A DNA stretch of 49,765 nucleotides from SOJZ01 sp964556565 (GTDB lineage: Archaea > Thermoproteota > Bathyarchaeia > Bathyarchaeales > Bathyarchaeaceae): positions 1 through 49,765 of the forward strand of contig CAZKWF010000006.1 of NCBI GenBank assembly GCA_964556565.1, in the 5' to 3' direction. The number at the start of each line of letters is the position of its first letter. Position 1 is the first letter of the stretch. The notes beneath the pieces were generated by a model. That model searched no databases. It was not told the DNA's origin and was given only the letters and a program-made list of their open reading frames with translations. The position numbers and the translations under genes were made by a program. Below, one piece after another: positions 41,560-49,295 of this stretch.

Positions 41560-41940
41560 TTGGTTTATTGCACTAAATGCGGTACCAAGAACGACGAAGA
41601 TGCTAAACACTGCAGTAAGTGCGGGGCAAGCTTGGAGGTCTCACGGGAGAAACGCTTGGAAAAACGTGCAGAGGAATGGGGAGAAGAATTTGGGAGACGC
41701 GCAGAGGAGTGGGGCGAACAGTTTGGAAAGCGTATGGAAGAGGAATGTTTTGGACTCCCCCATGGCGGCGCAATCTTTGGGCTACTCATCGGTATAATAA
41801 TAATACTTGCAGGAATTGTTTTTATTCTACAGGAAATGGGCGTGGTCGTGAAAGGCTTTAACGTCCTTTGGCCATTCTTTGTAATCATCTTTGGAATACT
41901 ATTCGTCGGTGGCGCTATATACGCCCTAACCCGCAGATAA
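41560..41940 (+). CDS. Zinc-ribbon, coiled-coil, two-helix membrane protein
   Basis: A 126-aa protein. An N-terminal zinc ribbon (CTKCGTKNDEDAKHCSKCG) leads into a charged repeated helix (RAEEWGEEFGRRAEEWGEQFG), then two membrane helices (about 73-91 and 102-122) as in DUF5668/LiaF-type proteins. TTG start at 41560 with GGAGTGG upstream. It is probably an envelope-stress or membrane-organising protein, but no function is known. Followed at 8 bp by ATGCATGCAT. Confidence 0.75.
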   Translation: MVYCTKCGTKNDEDAKHCSKCGASLEVSREKRLEKRAEEWGEEFGRRAEEWGEQFGKRMEEECFGLPHGGAIFGLLIGIIIILAGIVFILQEMGVVVKGFNVLWPFFVIIFGILFVGGAIYALTRR

Positions 41941-41947
41941 ACACTCC

Positions 41948-41957
41948 ATGCATGCAT
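41948..41957. repeat. ATGCATGCAT motif after a stop codon
   Basis: It begins 8 bp after the stop of the zinc-ribbon membrane gene. The wider sequence CCATGCATGCATTGG is nearly palindromic. Confidence 0.7.
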
Positions 41958-42170
41958 TGGGTATCTTTGGGCGTTTCTCGGCGTCTATCAGATTACTCGA
42001 CCATACTGGCCTTTCATCGAGTAGCCTTCATCGAGCAAGAACGAGGTAATTGTCGCCTGCTGATTCGGCACCTCTCCTGAAAGACTTTGCCTAACGCCCG
42101 TTCTTAGTTTTAGAGAATTTTTTCATAAAAGAATGATGGCAAAATCCTCTATGGAAGATTGTTGCATCAG

Positions 42171-42178
42171 ATATTAAT
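42171..42178 (+). promoter_or_regulatory. TATA box for the candidate RNA
   Basis: ATATTAAT lies 25-32 bp before 42203, exactly where an archaeal TATA box should be for a transcript starting at the stem's first G. Confidence 0.5.
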
Positions 42179-42202
42179 AGAGAATTTTCCTAACTCTTAA
42201 GA

Positions 42203-42279
42203 TGGTGCGGGCACGGCTTAGCATAGATTAGCTTCATTGTGGACTTTCTCTCCTCTCTCTGTTACCTAGGCCCGCACCA
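42203..42279 (+). ncRNA. Candidate structured RNA with perfect 10-bp terminal stem
   Basis: TGGTGCGGGC (42203-42212) is the exact reverse complement of GCCCGCACCA (42270-42279), with 57 nt between. The GC-rich stem stands out in AT-rich, gene-free DNA. It is not a canonical tRNA: no T-arm (GTTCRA) and no D-arm are seen, although size (77 nt), terminal stem and a TATA box at the right distance are tRNA-like. C/D and H/ACA boxes are not obvious. Orientation is set by the TATA box. Confidence 0.5.
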
Positions 42280-42683
42280 GAAACTGACTATACTACTCTG
42301 TATGCATGCTAAGAATAGGACATGCGAATAATGCTAATTCTGTGAGTTGCTCTTAATTTTCAGCCGCTCTACCCGGCACTTGCTAACACTTTTTTTACAT
42401 TTGCTACTTTCCAACTCTACCTATTCACGCGAGTGCGATCGATTCTTTAACGATTTTGATGAAAGGTTTAAGTATCTCAATTACATATTACGCAAGACTC
42501 AATACATATTACAATAGGTTTGTAATTTGCTGAATTATACACAAGAAAAATTCAGCTCTATGCTCCTTCTTGGCGTGCATGCTTAGCACCTCAGGAAGTG
42601 CAAAGAGACTAATCATTCTTCTTTTTTGTGCGTGTACAAAAGAAAAAAGGAAAATTGTGGGGAATTGCTGTACAGTTTCTAGC
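42280..42683. other. Gene-free spacer with motif copies and direct repeats
   Basis: No gene is seen. ATGCATGC is at 42302-42309 and GTGCATGC at 42575-42582. ACATATTAC occurs at 42483-42491 and 42504-42512, 21 bp apart, i.e. two helical turns; this looks like a binding-site pair. An A-rich stretch at 42641-42659 should act as a T-rich terminator for the minus-strand gene that follows. Confidence 0.5.
42641..42659 (-). terminator. T-rich end signal of the caspase-like gene
   Basis: On the minus strand this reads AATTTTCCTTTTTTCTTTT, beginning about 25 bp after the stop codon. Archaeal termination commonly needs only such U-rich stretches. Confidence 0.5.
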
Positions 42684-44885
42684 CTATATTACCGCATCCA
42701 GCGTTTCTATCCAGCTTGGTCCAGAGGCACTCGTTATTGCAGTTTCGAAGTCGTAAGCTTCACTAGTCCATCCACCAATATCTGAAGCACTGTATGTGTT
42801 ACCTTTGAAGGCATATTCATAGTGGATTGTCAGTGTAAGAGTGTCTCCTGGAGCTAAAGCCTGTTCGACTAGAAGTTCATCTAGGCTTTGTGTCCATTTG
42901 CCAGTGGGTGTAACGTCGATTCCATTGAGGTATATGTGAACTGGTTTGGCCCCTTTGAGCTGAAAAGCCAGTTCACTTGGTCCAAAGAAATCAATTTCTG
43001 TGGGTATGGATATGTTGAGTTCCAAGCTTGGCAATGTCACGGTTGACCCGATGTTGGTGATCTCAATTATCTCGTATATTGTTCCTGGATTGGTGCTTAC
43101 TTTGTACATAGGCGGTTTCTGTTCATTGAATATGACATTGAGCTCTTCAAGGGGGTTGAACTTGCTGTCTGTGAAGCTAGTTGTCAGTTCGAGGAGGACA
43201 ACTATTACTTCAGGAGGTTCAGGGTCGCTTCCTTCATTTCCAAGATTGTCGTATGCCCTTGCATAAATAGTGTAGTCGCCATCTGGTATTATTGTAGTAT
43301 CCCAGTCAACCTCGTAATAGCCTGTAACTGAATTGTATGTTGTTGGAATCCATGTGGATTCATCTAGAGAGTGCTCGACATAGTCGACTCCTGACCCATC
43401 GTCTGTTGCTTCGATTTGGATTGTTATCAGACCATAGACAAAGCCGTCAGGTGGATATATCACCTCAACAGTCGGTGGTGTATTATCCAATATGACGGTT
43501 TCATCGTTTGTGGTTTCAGTGTTGCCGAGGTTGTCTGTGCTCATATATTCGATTATATATGTTCCGTCCGGGCCAGAGAGCGTGAATGGTCCGCTGTATG
43601 TGATCCAGGAGCCACTGTTGACTCGATAGTATGTGGATGCAACGCCTGAGCCTGCTCCATCTATTGCATTCAGAGTGAACGAGGTTGCAGAGGTGACGTA
43701 GGTGTCAGTGCCGTCAACGTGTTTAGGAGTGCCTATTGTCAACGATGTCGTCGGTGGAGTGTCGTCGAGGATCACGGTAAATGAGTGATGAGGTTCTTCG
43801 TTTCCAGCATTATCTTTGCTGTAATACTCGATTGTATGGGATCCGTCACTGTACCCGGATAAGTCAAAGGAAGCGGTGTAAGTGATCCAAGAACCTCCAT
43901 CAATTCTGTACTTTGTGAACTCTATGCCTGATGTTGGACACACGGTGTCTTCAGCACTCAGCGTCAAAGCTGTATATGACGTAACATATGTATTTGAGCC
44001 ATCAATGTGCTTTGGACTGCCGATAGCATGAGTTGTTGTTGGATATGCAAAGTCAGGGAATGATGCTAGTGGGTCTCTTTGAACAATAGGTATGTTGCCT
44101 GTGCACAAGCTATACCAACTCGCTGGCTCTTGTGTTTTGCCATTGCTAGCAGCATAAGCTGTACATGCTGGTGCAGCATAGTCAAAGACTTCTTCTATAG
44201 AAATCCAGCCATCACCGTTCGTGTCTGTAGCCGACCCAAATCCCGGTATCAAACCGTGATCCGTGAAAGCTGTGTGGCAACCCCAACACCATGCTGATTG
44301 GTCATGTTCGCACGCAGCGAGTACATTGATATCGCCGAGTAGACATGGGCCTGCTCCATCGTTGATCCAGTATCCGCTATGGCAAGTGTCCAATATCAGA
44401 TTCACATAGGCATCTAGTAGTCCTCCTGAAGAGAGCCAAGAATTCAGTTCTGCCTGAGATACTGAATAGTCCAAAGATAGATGGGTTGCACTACTATGAC
44501 CACAGTAATAGAGTATCACAATCTCTTCTTCACCTGCTTGACCAAGGAAATTTGTGATCTCACTCTGAAGATTTGCTTTAGTTGAGTTGCCACGGTAGAA
44601 GGGTTGTAGGCTAACAGGCAAAGTGGTTGGATCAGCTACAGCACTCAAGAGGTGGATGTAGCTCTCATAATCGGACGTGGAGTTGTCCCAGTTTGGGTAA
44701 TTCAGTAATTCAGTGATCAAGTCCACTGCTTCGAACATTCTTGTGTGATCAAAGTATCGTTCAACAGCCAGTAACCTGAAGCGGATAACTCCGGTAGCCT
44801 GAACTGGTAGGGTTGAATAGAACACTGATAGGAAAACTAAGGATACCATTGCAAAAGCTGTTGCTCTTGTTTTATTTGACTTCAT
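42684..44885 (-). CDS. Secreted caspase-like peptidase with Ig-like repeats
   Basis: A 733-aa exported protein. After a signal peptide (to about residue 30), a caspase-fold domain carries the dyad His130 (ILYYCGHSSATHLS) and Cys168 (LILDTCHSGYW). A calcium-type loop DTNGDGWISIEE follows at about 232-243. The rest is three OmpL47-like beta-sandwich repeats (pattern TSLTIGTPKHVDGTDTYVTS, then YYRVNSGSWITYSGPF) and a final all-beta domain. No membrane anchor or sorting motif is seen at the C-terminus. Clan CD peptidases of this kind cleave after Arg/Lys or Asp. ATG 44885 has GGAGAT upstream. Confidence 0.85.
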   Translation of the reverse strand: MKSNKTRATAFAMVSLVFLSVFYSTLPVQATGVIRFRLLAVERYFDHTRMFEAVDLITELLNYPNWDNSTSDYESYIHLLSAVADPTTLPVSLQPFYRGNSTKANLQSEITNFLGQAGEEEIVILYYCGHSSATHLSLDYSVSQAELNSWLSSGGLLDAYVNLILDTCHSGYWINDGAGPCLLGDINVLAACEHDQSAWCWGCHTAFTDHGLIPGFGSATDTNGDGWISIEEVFDYAAPACTAYAASNGKTQEPASWYSLCTGNIPIVQRDPLASFPDFAYPTTTHAIGSPKHIDGSNTYVTSYTALTLSAEDTVCPTSGIEFTKYRIDGGSWITYTASFDLSGYSDGSHTIEYYSKDNAGNEEPHHSFTVILDDTPPTTSLTIGTPKHVDGTDTYVTSATSFTLNAIDGAGSGVASTYYRVNSGSWITYSGPFTLSGPDGTYIIEYMSTDNLGNTETTNDETVILDNTPPTVEVIYPPDGFVYGLITIQIEATDDGSGVDYVEHSLDESTWIPTTYNSVTGYYEVDWDTTIIPDGDYTIYARAYDNLGNEGSDPEPPEVIVVLLELTTSFTDSKFNPLEELNVIFNEQKPPMYKVSTNPGTIYEIIEITNIGSTVTLPSLELNISIPTEIDFFGPSELAFQLKGAKPVHIYLNGIDVTPTGKWTQSLDELLVEQALAPGDTLTLTIHYEYAFKGNTYSASDIGGWTSEAYDFETAITSASGPSWIETLDAVI

Positions 44886-45046
44886 AATATCTCCTTCTCT
44901 TTTCGGAGACCCCATTATTTCAAGGCTGTTGTTAAAAGCTTTTTGTGGAAAAGAAATCTAGAAGAGGCTTCTATCCTAAATCCCTAGTTTGTGCACATCT
45001 ATCATAACCAAATTCACGCATCATGCATTCCCCTATTCTCTAGTCT

Positions 45047-45472
45047 TTATGTCGGATGTCCTTTTGAGGTCCATTCTGGAACTCGCGCGTTAGGGATGGA
45101 ATCAGCTCTCGGAATGTACGGTTTTATATCAATTACCGGTGAGCCTTTGAAAGCGTCAAGCCCCTTCACTGTCAAAGTGCATTCTTCAACTTTCACAAGT
45201 TCCACCACGCACATACATATCGGATTAGGCCTTGACGGGCTTCTACAAGCGAAAACCCCGGTTTCCACGTTTCTCTTATGCTTTCTCGGAAAAACCAACA
45301 AAATACTCCTCTCCTTTTTGGTGTCCCGCTGATGAGCCCAGTAAAGGACAACTACATGAGAAAAAGCATCTATACCTTTAAGTCCACCGCAGTATTCCGG
45401 GAAAACCTTAATTCTTCCTTCCTGTTCGTTGACGTTTTCCACAACCCCAATAAAATGAAGCTGCCCCTTCAT
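45047..45472 (-). CDS. trmO: TrmO-type tRNA methyltransferase (TsaA/YaeB fold)
   Basis: A 141-aa beta-barrel methyltransferase. VFACRSPSRPNPI is the SAM-site signature, with VLYWAHQRD and DIKPYIPRAD as companions. TrmO adds the methyl group of m6t6A37 in tRNA of bacteria; archaeal homologs probably act on tRNA too, but that is unproven here. Full length. Downstream of SagB on the same strand by 49 bp, so a transcript could be shared. Confidence 0.88.
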   Translation of the reverse strand: MKGQLHFIGVVENVNEQEGRIKVFPEYCGGLKGIDAFSHVVVLYWAHQRDTKKERSILLVFPRKHKRNVETGVFACRSPSRPNPICMCVVELVKVEECTLTVKGLDAFKGSPVIDIKPYIPRADSIPNARVPEWTSKGHPT

Positions 45473-45521
45473 ACTCAGTATCCCTTACCTCTCTGCTCCA
45501 TTCAATATAAGGCATGCAATC

Positions 45522-46304
45522 TTAGTCTTCTTCCCAGTCATTGTGAACCTTGCCAATTGCAGCCAAGTATATTGTGAACTCGTCTTCTCCATCGACACCT
45601 ATCAGCGTATCCATAGCCTTCTGATCATAAGCCGCGATAGCACAGGTACCTGCTCCGATAGCCTCGCACGCTAGATAGAGGTTCTGACAGATGTGACCCG
45701 CCTCGATTAGGATATCCTTGTAGCCCACTATACTGTAGCGCCATTCGGCACGATAGGGAATTGTTGCCCACACGAAGACGACTGCAGACTTACCGATGGA
45801 CGTCTGTCCATAGCATGCAGTTGAAACCCGATCTGGAAGCTGTTGATCGCCCTTCGCCACAAGGAGCAACTTGTGCTCAATTGGGAGGTATCTATACACT
45901 CCCGATTCAATGGCCTCTACTCGGTTCATAACTAGATATGTCTCAAAAGGATGCCGTGCACCGCCTGAGGGGACGGTTCGTTTGGTCCATACGTTGTTCT
46001 CGTCAACAGATTTGACTCCCTGTGTTGACCATAACAAGAATGATAGTTCCTCCAACGTCAGGGCATCGCCTGTGAACTTGCGGTGACTCTGCCGCTGGGT
46101 TATCGCCTCCGCCAATGTGATGCTACCAAGGCTTATGCTATCAGTTTGCACCAAGCTAACTAGAGTGCAATCTTTGGGGTATGGCTTCTCCAGTGGTAGC
46201 GGTGGAATACCCTTGCGTTGATGTGACCCCCACTCCTCACGCTCAATGCCATGAGCCTTCAGCATCATCCGTCTCTCTCTAATCACCTCGTCATACGATT
46301 TCAT
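45522..46304 (-). CDS. SagB-type nitroreductase-fold dehydrogenase
   Basis: A 260-aa FMN enzyme. RQSHRKFTGDALTLEELSFLLWSTQG is the cofactor-binding start (core RQSHRKF), followed by PSGGARHPFETYLV, SGVYRYLP and AGHICQNLYLACEAIGAGTCAI, the SagB/ThcOx family pattern. SagB enzymes oxidise azolines in modified peptides, but solitary homologs occur with no peptide gene; none is seen here. The substrate is unknown. ATG 46304 with GGTGCG upstream. Confidence 0.88.
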   Translation of the reverse strand: MKSYDEVIRERRMMLKAHGIEREEWGSHQRKGIPPLPLEKPYPKDCTLVSLVQTDSISLGSITLAEAITQRQSHRKFTGDALTLEELSFLLWSTQGVKSVDENNVWTKRTVPSGGARHPFETYLVMNRVEAIESGVYRYLPIEHKLLLVAKGDQQLPDRVSTACYGQTSIGKSAVVFVWATIPYRAEWRYSIVGYKDILIEAGHICQNLYLACEAIGAGTCAIAAYDQKAMDTLIGVDGEDEFTIYLAAIGKVHNDWEED

Positions 46305-46552
46305 CTATACGCACCAAGAACAGAGCGCTATAACTAGTTGCCCATTCACCAATTGTACAGCATTGCGGTTCTACCTATAAAACTTCGCTTCTACGCCGCG
46401 TATACATGCATGGAGTGGTGAAGTGCCACGGTTGGTTCTTGAAATCATGAAAACAAGTTGGAATACATGTTATGGAGCAGCCACTACATCTCAAGTATAC
46501 GCCGAACCAAGCTGGACTGGAAAAATGCGGAGAATTATGCTTTGAACCTGAC
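46305..46552. other. Spacer before rubrerythrin, no gene accepted
   Basis: CATGCATG is at 46405-46412. A TATA-like CTATAAAAC near 46374 could serve a plus-strand transcript. A 49-codon ORF from 46472 ending at the rubrerythrin start was not accepted. Confidence 0.4.
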
Positions 46553-46582
46553 ATGTTCTCGAACATTTCAAATGTTTTTATG
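46553..46582 (+). promoter_or_regulatory. Rubrerythrin promoter with adjoining inverted repeat
   Basis: ATGTTC (46553-46558) and GAACAT (46561-46566) form a 6-bp inverted repeat beside the TATA-like TTTTTATG (46575-46582), about 40 bp before the GTG start. It could bind a redox- or peroxide-responsive repressor. Confidence 0.5.
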
Positions 46583-46620
46583 CTTGTATTAGATAGAATG
46601 GTTGAAAGGAGGTTATTGTA

Positions 46621-47193
46621 GTGGAATTGAAAGGGAGTAGAACCGAAAAAAACCTGATGGCAGCATTTGCAGGTGAATCCCAAGCCCGAACCAGATACAC
46701 TTTCTATGCCAGTGCAGCCAGGAAAGAAGGGTACGAGCAAATATCTTCAATCTTCCAAGAAACGGCTCGCAACGAAAAGGAGCACGCTGAGCTGTTCTTC
46801 AAACATCTCAAAGGCGGAATGGTGGAAATTAAAACCGCCTATCCTGCTGGCATCATTGGATCAACAATCAAAAACTTGAAGACAGCGGCAGAAGGAGAGA
46901 AAATGGAATGGGGAACCCTCTACCCCGACTTTGCTGAGGTTGCGGAAGAAGAAGGTTTCAAAGGTGTGGCTAATACTTTCCGTATGGTCGCTAAAGTTGA
47001 GAAATTTCATGAACGCCGGTATCTAAAATTGGTAGCAAACATGGAGCAAGGTAGCGTCTTCAAAAAAGATTCACCCATCAAATGGAAATGCAGGAATTGT
47101 GGTTATGTTCATGAAGGCAGTGAAGCGCCTGAGAAATGCCCTGTCTGTGAACACGCAAAAAGCTACTTCGAGGTTTGGTGTGAGAACTACTAA
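46621..47193 (+). CDS. rbr: Rubrerythrin
   Basis: A 190-aa peroxide-scavenging protein. The diiron four-helix bundle carries AFAGESQARTRYTFYA, NEKEHAELFFKHL, EVAEEEGFKGVANTFRMVAKVEKFHERRY (three Glu-containing motifs plus His), and the C-terminal rubredoxin-like domain has CRNCGYVHEG...CPVCEHAKSYF. All ligands are present. It reduces hydrogen peroxide to water in anaerobes. GTG 46621 with AGGAGGT about 8 bp upstream. A degraded copy of its N-terminus lies just downstream. Confidence 0.95.
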   Translation: MELKGSRTEKNLMAAFAGESQARTRYTFYASAARKEGYEQISSIFQETARNEKEHAELFFKHLKGGMVEIKTAYPAGIIGSTIKNLKTAAEGEKMEWGTLYPDFAEVAEEEGFKGVANTFRMVAKVEKFHERRYLKLVANMEQGSVFKKDSPIKWKCRNCGYVHEGSEAPEKCPVCEHAKSYFEVWCENY

Positions 47194-47236
47194 TGTTGCC
47201 TTTTTTCGATTCTGTCGGCACAAAGATTATGCGAAA

Positions 47237-47317
47237 ATGAAGTTGAAAGGGAGAGCTGCCAAGAATGTGCACGCCGCATTCGTAGAAAAAGCGAAAGCCC
47301 AGCATGTATGCCCTTAA
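47237..47317 (+). pseudogene. Remnant of a second rubrerythrin N-terminus
   Basis: A 26-codon ORF MKLKGRAAKNVHAAFVEKAK... aligns with the rubrerythrin start (MELKGSRTEKNLMAAFAGES): M-x-L-K-G, K-N, A-A-F and later A are shared with one gap. The 11-bp TTGAAAGGGAG is identical in both. It is probably the stump of a tandem duplication; a genuine microprotein is possible. It contains a motif-like CATGTATG at its end. Confidence 0.45.
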
Positions 47318-47329
47318 GGAAGCTGAAAC

Positions 47330-48094
47330 ATGCTAGTTGACACACACGCACACCTTCAATGGGCAAGTTTCAACAGAGATAGGGAAAAAGTGGTGAGTCG
47401 CGCTAGGAAAGCCGGCGTAGAACACATAGTAAACATCGGATTTGACATTGAAGGCAGCAGAAAGGCCATCAAACTAGCTGAAAAATACAATGGGCTTTGT
47501 GCAACAGTAGGAATTCATCCTCACAACGCTAATCAGCTGAACCAAAATGTCTTAGATGAACTAAGGAAACTATCTGAAAATCCAAAGGTTGTAGCCATCG
47601 GCGAAATTGGACTAGACTACTACCGAAACCTATCTCCAAGAGAAGCCCAGAAGAAAGCCTTTGAAGCTCAACTGTTTCTAGCCGAAGAGCTGAAGCTGCC
47701 GGTTGTAATCCACAACAGAGAAGCACAAGTCGATACTCTCAAAATGCTTTCAAAATTTGAAGGAAAAATAGACGGCATAATGCACTGCTTCTCAGGGGAT
47801 AGAGAAATGGCTGAATGGTGCATTAAGTCAAACTTCTACATATCCTTTGCAGGACCAGCCACATTCCCCAACTCCCACGAATTACGCAGAATTGCCAAAT
47901 GGACAGATTTGAACAAGATACTCCTCGAAACCGACAGCCCTTGGCTTGCCCCTCAAAATAAGCGAGGAAAACGAAATGAACCAGCCTTCCTCCCCTTCAT
48001 AGCTAAAAAAATTGCAGAGCTTAAAGGAATCTCTATGGATGAACTGGCTGAAGCAACTACAGAAAACGCTAAAGAAATCTTTCAACTACCCTAG
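47330..48094 (+). CDS. tatD: TatD-family metal-dependent hydrolase
   Basis: A 254-aa TIM-barrel hydrolase with DTHAHL (first His pair), VGIHPHNA, IGEIGLDYY (bridging Glu), VIHNREA, HCFSGD and LLETDSPWLAP. These metal ligands are all in place. TatD enzymes are 3'-5' DNA exonucleases or DNases. Thirteen bp after the rubrerythrin remnant on the same strand. Substrate in archaea is not settled. Confidence 0.93.
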   Translation: MLVDTHAHLQWASFNRDREKVVSRARKAGVEHIVNIGFDIEGSRKAIKLAEKYNGLCATVGIHPHNANQLNQNVLDELRKLSENPKVVAIGEIGLDYYRNLSPREAQKKAFEAQLFLAEELKLPVVIHNREAQVDTLKMLSKFEGKIDGIMHCFSGDREMAEWCIKSNFYISFAGPATFPNSHELRRIAKWTDLNKILLETDSPWLAPQNKRGKRNEPAFLPFIAKKIAELKGISMDELAEATTENAKEIFQLP

Positions 48095-48293
48095 TGCACG
48101 CTTCAATACCTGCATCCGACATAAATGAAGGGAGTTTGCGGGGAGCACCTGCAGATGTCACCCAAAAGGTCGTCTTCATGGCAATCGCGTATACAAAAAA
48201 ACCACAAATCTCTTAACTAGCTCTATGGGTATGAAAACCCTCAAAAAGGTAGGAGGATGAATTGAAGCTTTTCGCACTCCTGAACCGAGGCCT
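48095..48293. other. Convergent spacer with an orphan ribosome site and start
   Basis: GTATACAAAAAAACC (about 48191-48205) resembles a promoter, and GGTAGGAGGATGAATTG (48247-48263) a ribosome site with ATG/TTG starts. ATG is followed at once by TGA; the TTG frame runs antisense into the DUF35 gene and looks non-coding. It may be a remnant of a lost gene. Confidence 0.35.
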
Positions 48294-48767
48294 TTACTTT
48301 ACTGGTTTGAAATATTTGATGTCGAGCATGGAACCTTCGCGTTCTTTCTTGTTTTTGAAGATGGCTTCAACTTGCATACCGATTTTCACGTCTCTTGGAT
48401 CAACTTCGCCTAGCTTGTGGACAAATCCCCCGTGAACGTTGTTGATTTTGATCATAGCCCATATGATCGGTTTCTTCAGTTTGGATCCATCAGTGTCTAT
48501 GTAAGCGACGGTGTAGGTGTGGACTTCGCCTCTTTTACTTACTTTTTCCCATACATCCAGCTTCTCAAAGCATTGCTCGCAAAACAGTCTTGGAGGTACG
48601 TAGATGAAGCCGCACTTCTTACATCTAGCTCCCATGATTCTTGCGTTTTCTTTGATTTCCTTAAAGAATTTCTCACCTGCGATCCCGTGAGTGTATGCGT
48701 AATCTGCTTCCATGTGACCCATCCAGTGCTTCAGTTCACGGGGGTCACCTATCTTTTCTAGAGACAT
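48294..48767 (-). CDS. DUF35 OB-fold acyl-CoA-associated protein
   Basis: A 157-aa protein with an N-terminal helix, a rubredoxin-like zinc ribbon (CKKCGFIYVPPRLFCEQC) and an OB fold (VHTYTVAYIDTDG, WAMIKINNVHGG, then VEAIFKNK). In archaea DUF35 proteins bridge thiolase and HMG-CoA synthase and channel acyl-CoA. It is the last gene of the thiolase operon and a paralog of the next gene. GGAGGTG precedes its ATG. Confidence 0.88.
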   Translation of the reverse strand: MSLEKIGDPRELKHWMGHMEADYAYTHGIAGEKFFKEIKENARIMGARCKKCGFIYVPPRLFCEQCFEKLDVWEKVSKRGEVHTYTVAYIDTDGSKLKKPIIWAMIKINNVHGGFVHKLGEVDPRDVKIGMQVEAIFKNKKEREGSMLDIKYFKPVK

Positions 48768-48772
48768 TTCTG

Positions 48773-49285
48773 TTACACCTCCGCTGGTTTGAAGTATTTT
48801 ATGTCAGTTATTGCTCCGGTGCGTTCTTTAGGAGGCTTCCACACGGCCTTGACTTTCATGCCGAACGTTACGTCCTTTGGCTTCGCTTCGCCTATTTTGT
48901 GCAGGATTCCTATTCCCTTTGAGGCGCCATCGATTTCGATAATTGCAACAATCGTTGGTTCTTTCGTTCTGGTCGCGTCCGCGGCTAGGTAAGAAATTGA
49001 GTAGGTGTTAATGATTCCTGAATCTTTTACGTAGATCCATTCATCAGTTGGTCGGAAGCACATTTCACAGAACATTCGTGGCGGAACAACTATGCGACCA
49101 CACTTGTGGCATTTTCTAGCTATTATCTTTCCCTTTCTCAATTCTTTTAGGAACCTGCTCATGGCAACGCCTATGCTCCACGCATACCTGACTTTTGGAC
49201 TCCAACGAATGACTGGAACTTTTCCTTCTCTAAGGTCGGCTGTTCTGATTCTTTCACCCGAATACTTCTTAATTTTCACGCTCAT
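48773..49285 (-). CDS. DUF35 OB-fold protein, second copy
   Basis: A 170-aa paralog of the previous gene: zinc ribbon CHKCGRIVVPPRMFCEMC, OB fold INTYSISYLAADATRTK, IVAIIEIDGASKG, and the closing DIKYFKPAEV that both copies share (DIKYFKP). Its N-terminus is longer (about 40 residues, RYAWSIGVAMSRF), perhaps for contact with thiolase. ATG 49285 with GAGGTGA 6 bp upstream, inside the end of the thiolase gene. Two tandem copies imply a heteromeric scaffold. Confidence 0.88.
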   Translation of the reverse strand: MSVKIKKYSGERIRTADLREGKVPVIRWSPKVRYAWSIGVAMSRFLKELRKGKIIARKCHKCGRIVVPPRMFCEMCFRPTDEWIYVKDSGIINTYSISYLAADATRTKEPTIVAIIEIDGASKGIGILHKIGEAKPKDVTFGMKVKAVWKPPKERTGAITDIKYFKPAEV

Positions 49286-49295
49286 TTCCTTCACC

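Noticed and set aside
42203..42279. A tRNA or selenocysteine tRNA at the 10-bp stem
   Set aside because: Closing stem and length are right, but no T-loop (GTTCRANYC), no D-arm and no proper discriminator-CCA pattern can be found.
46472..46621. A 49-codon ORF ending at the rubrerythrin start
   Set aside because: It contains the probable TATA box and ribosome site of rubrerythrin, and has no ribosome site or protein-like pattern of its own.
48259..48433. TTG-started ORF behind GGAGGATGAATTG
   Set aside because: Nearly all of it is antisense to the DUF35 gene and its composition is that of a shadow frame.
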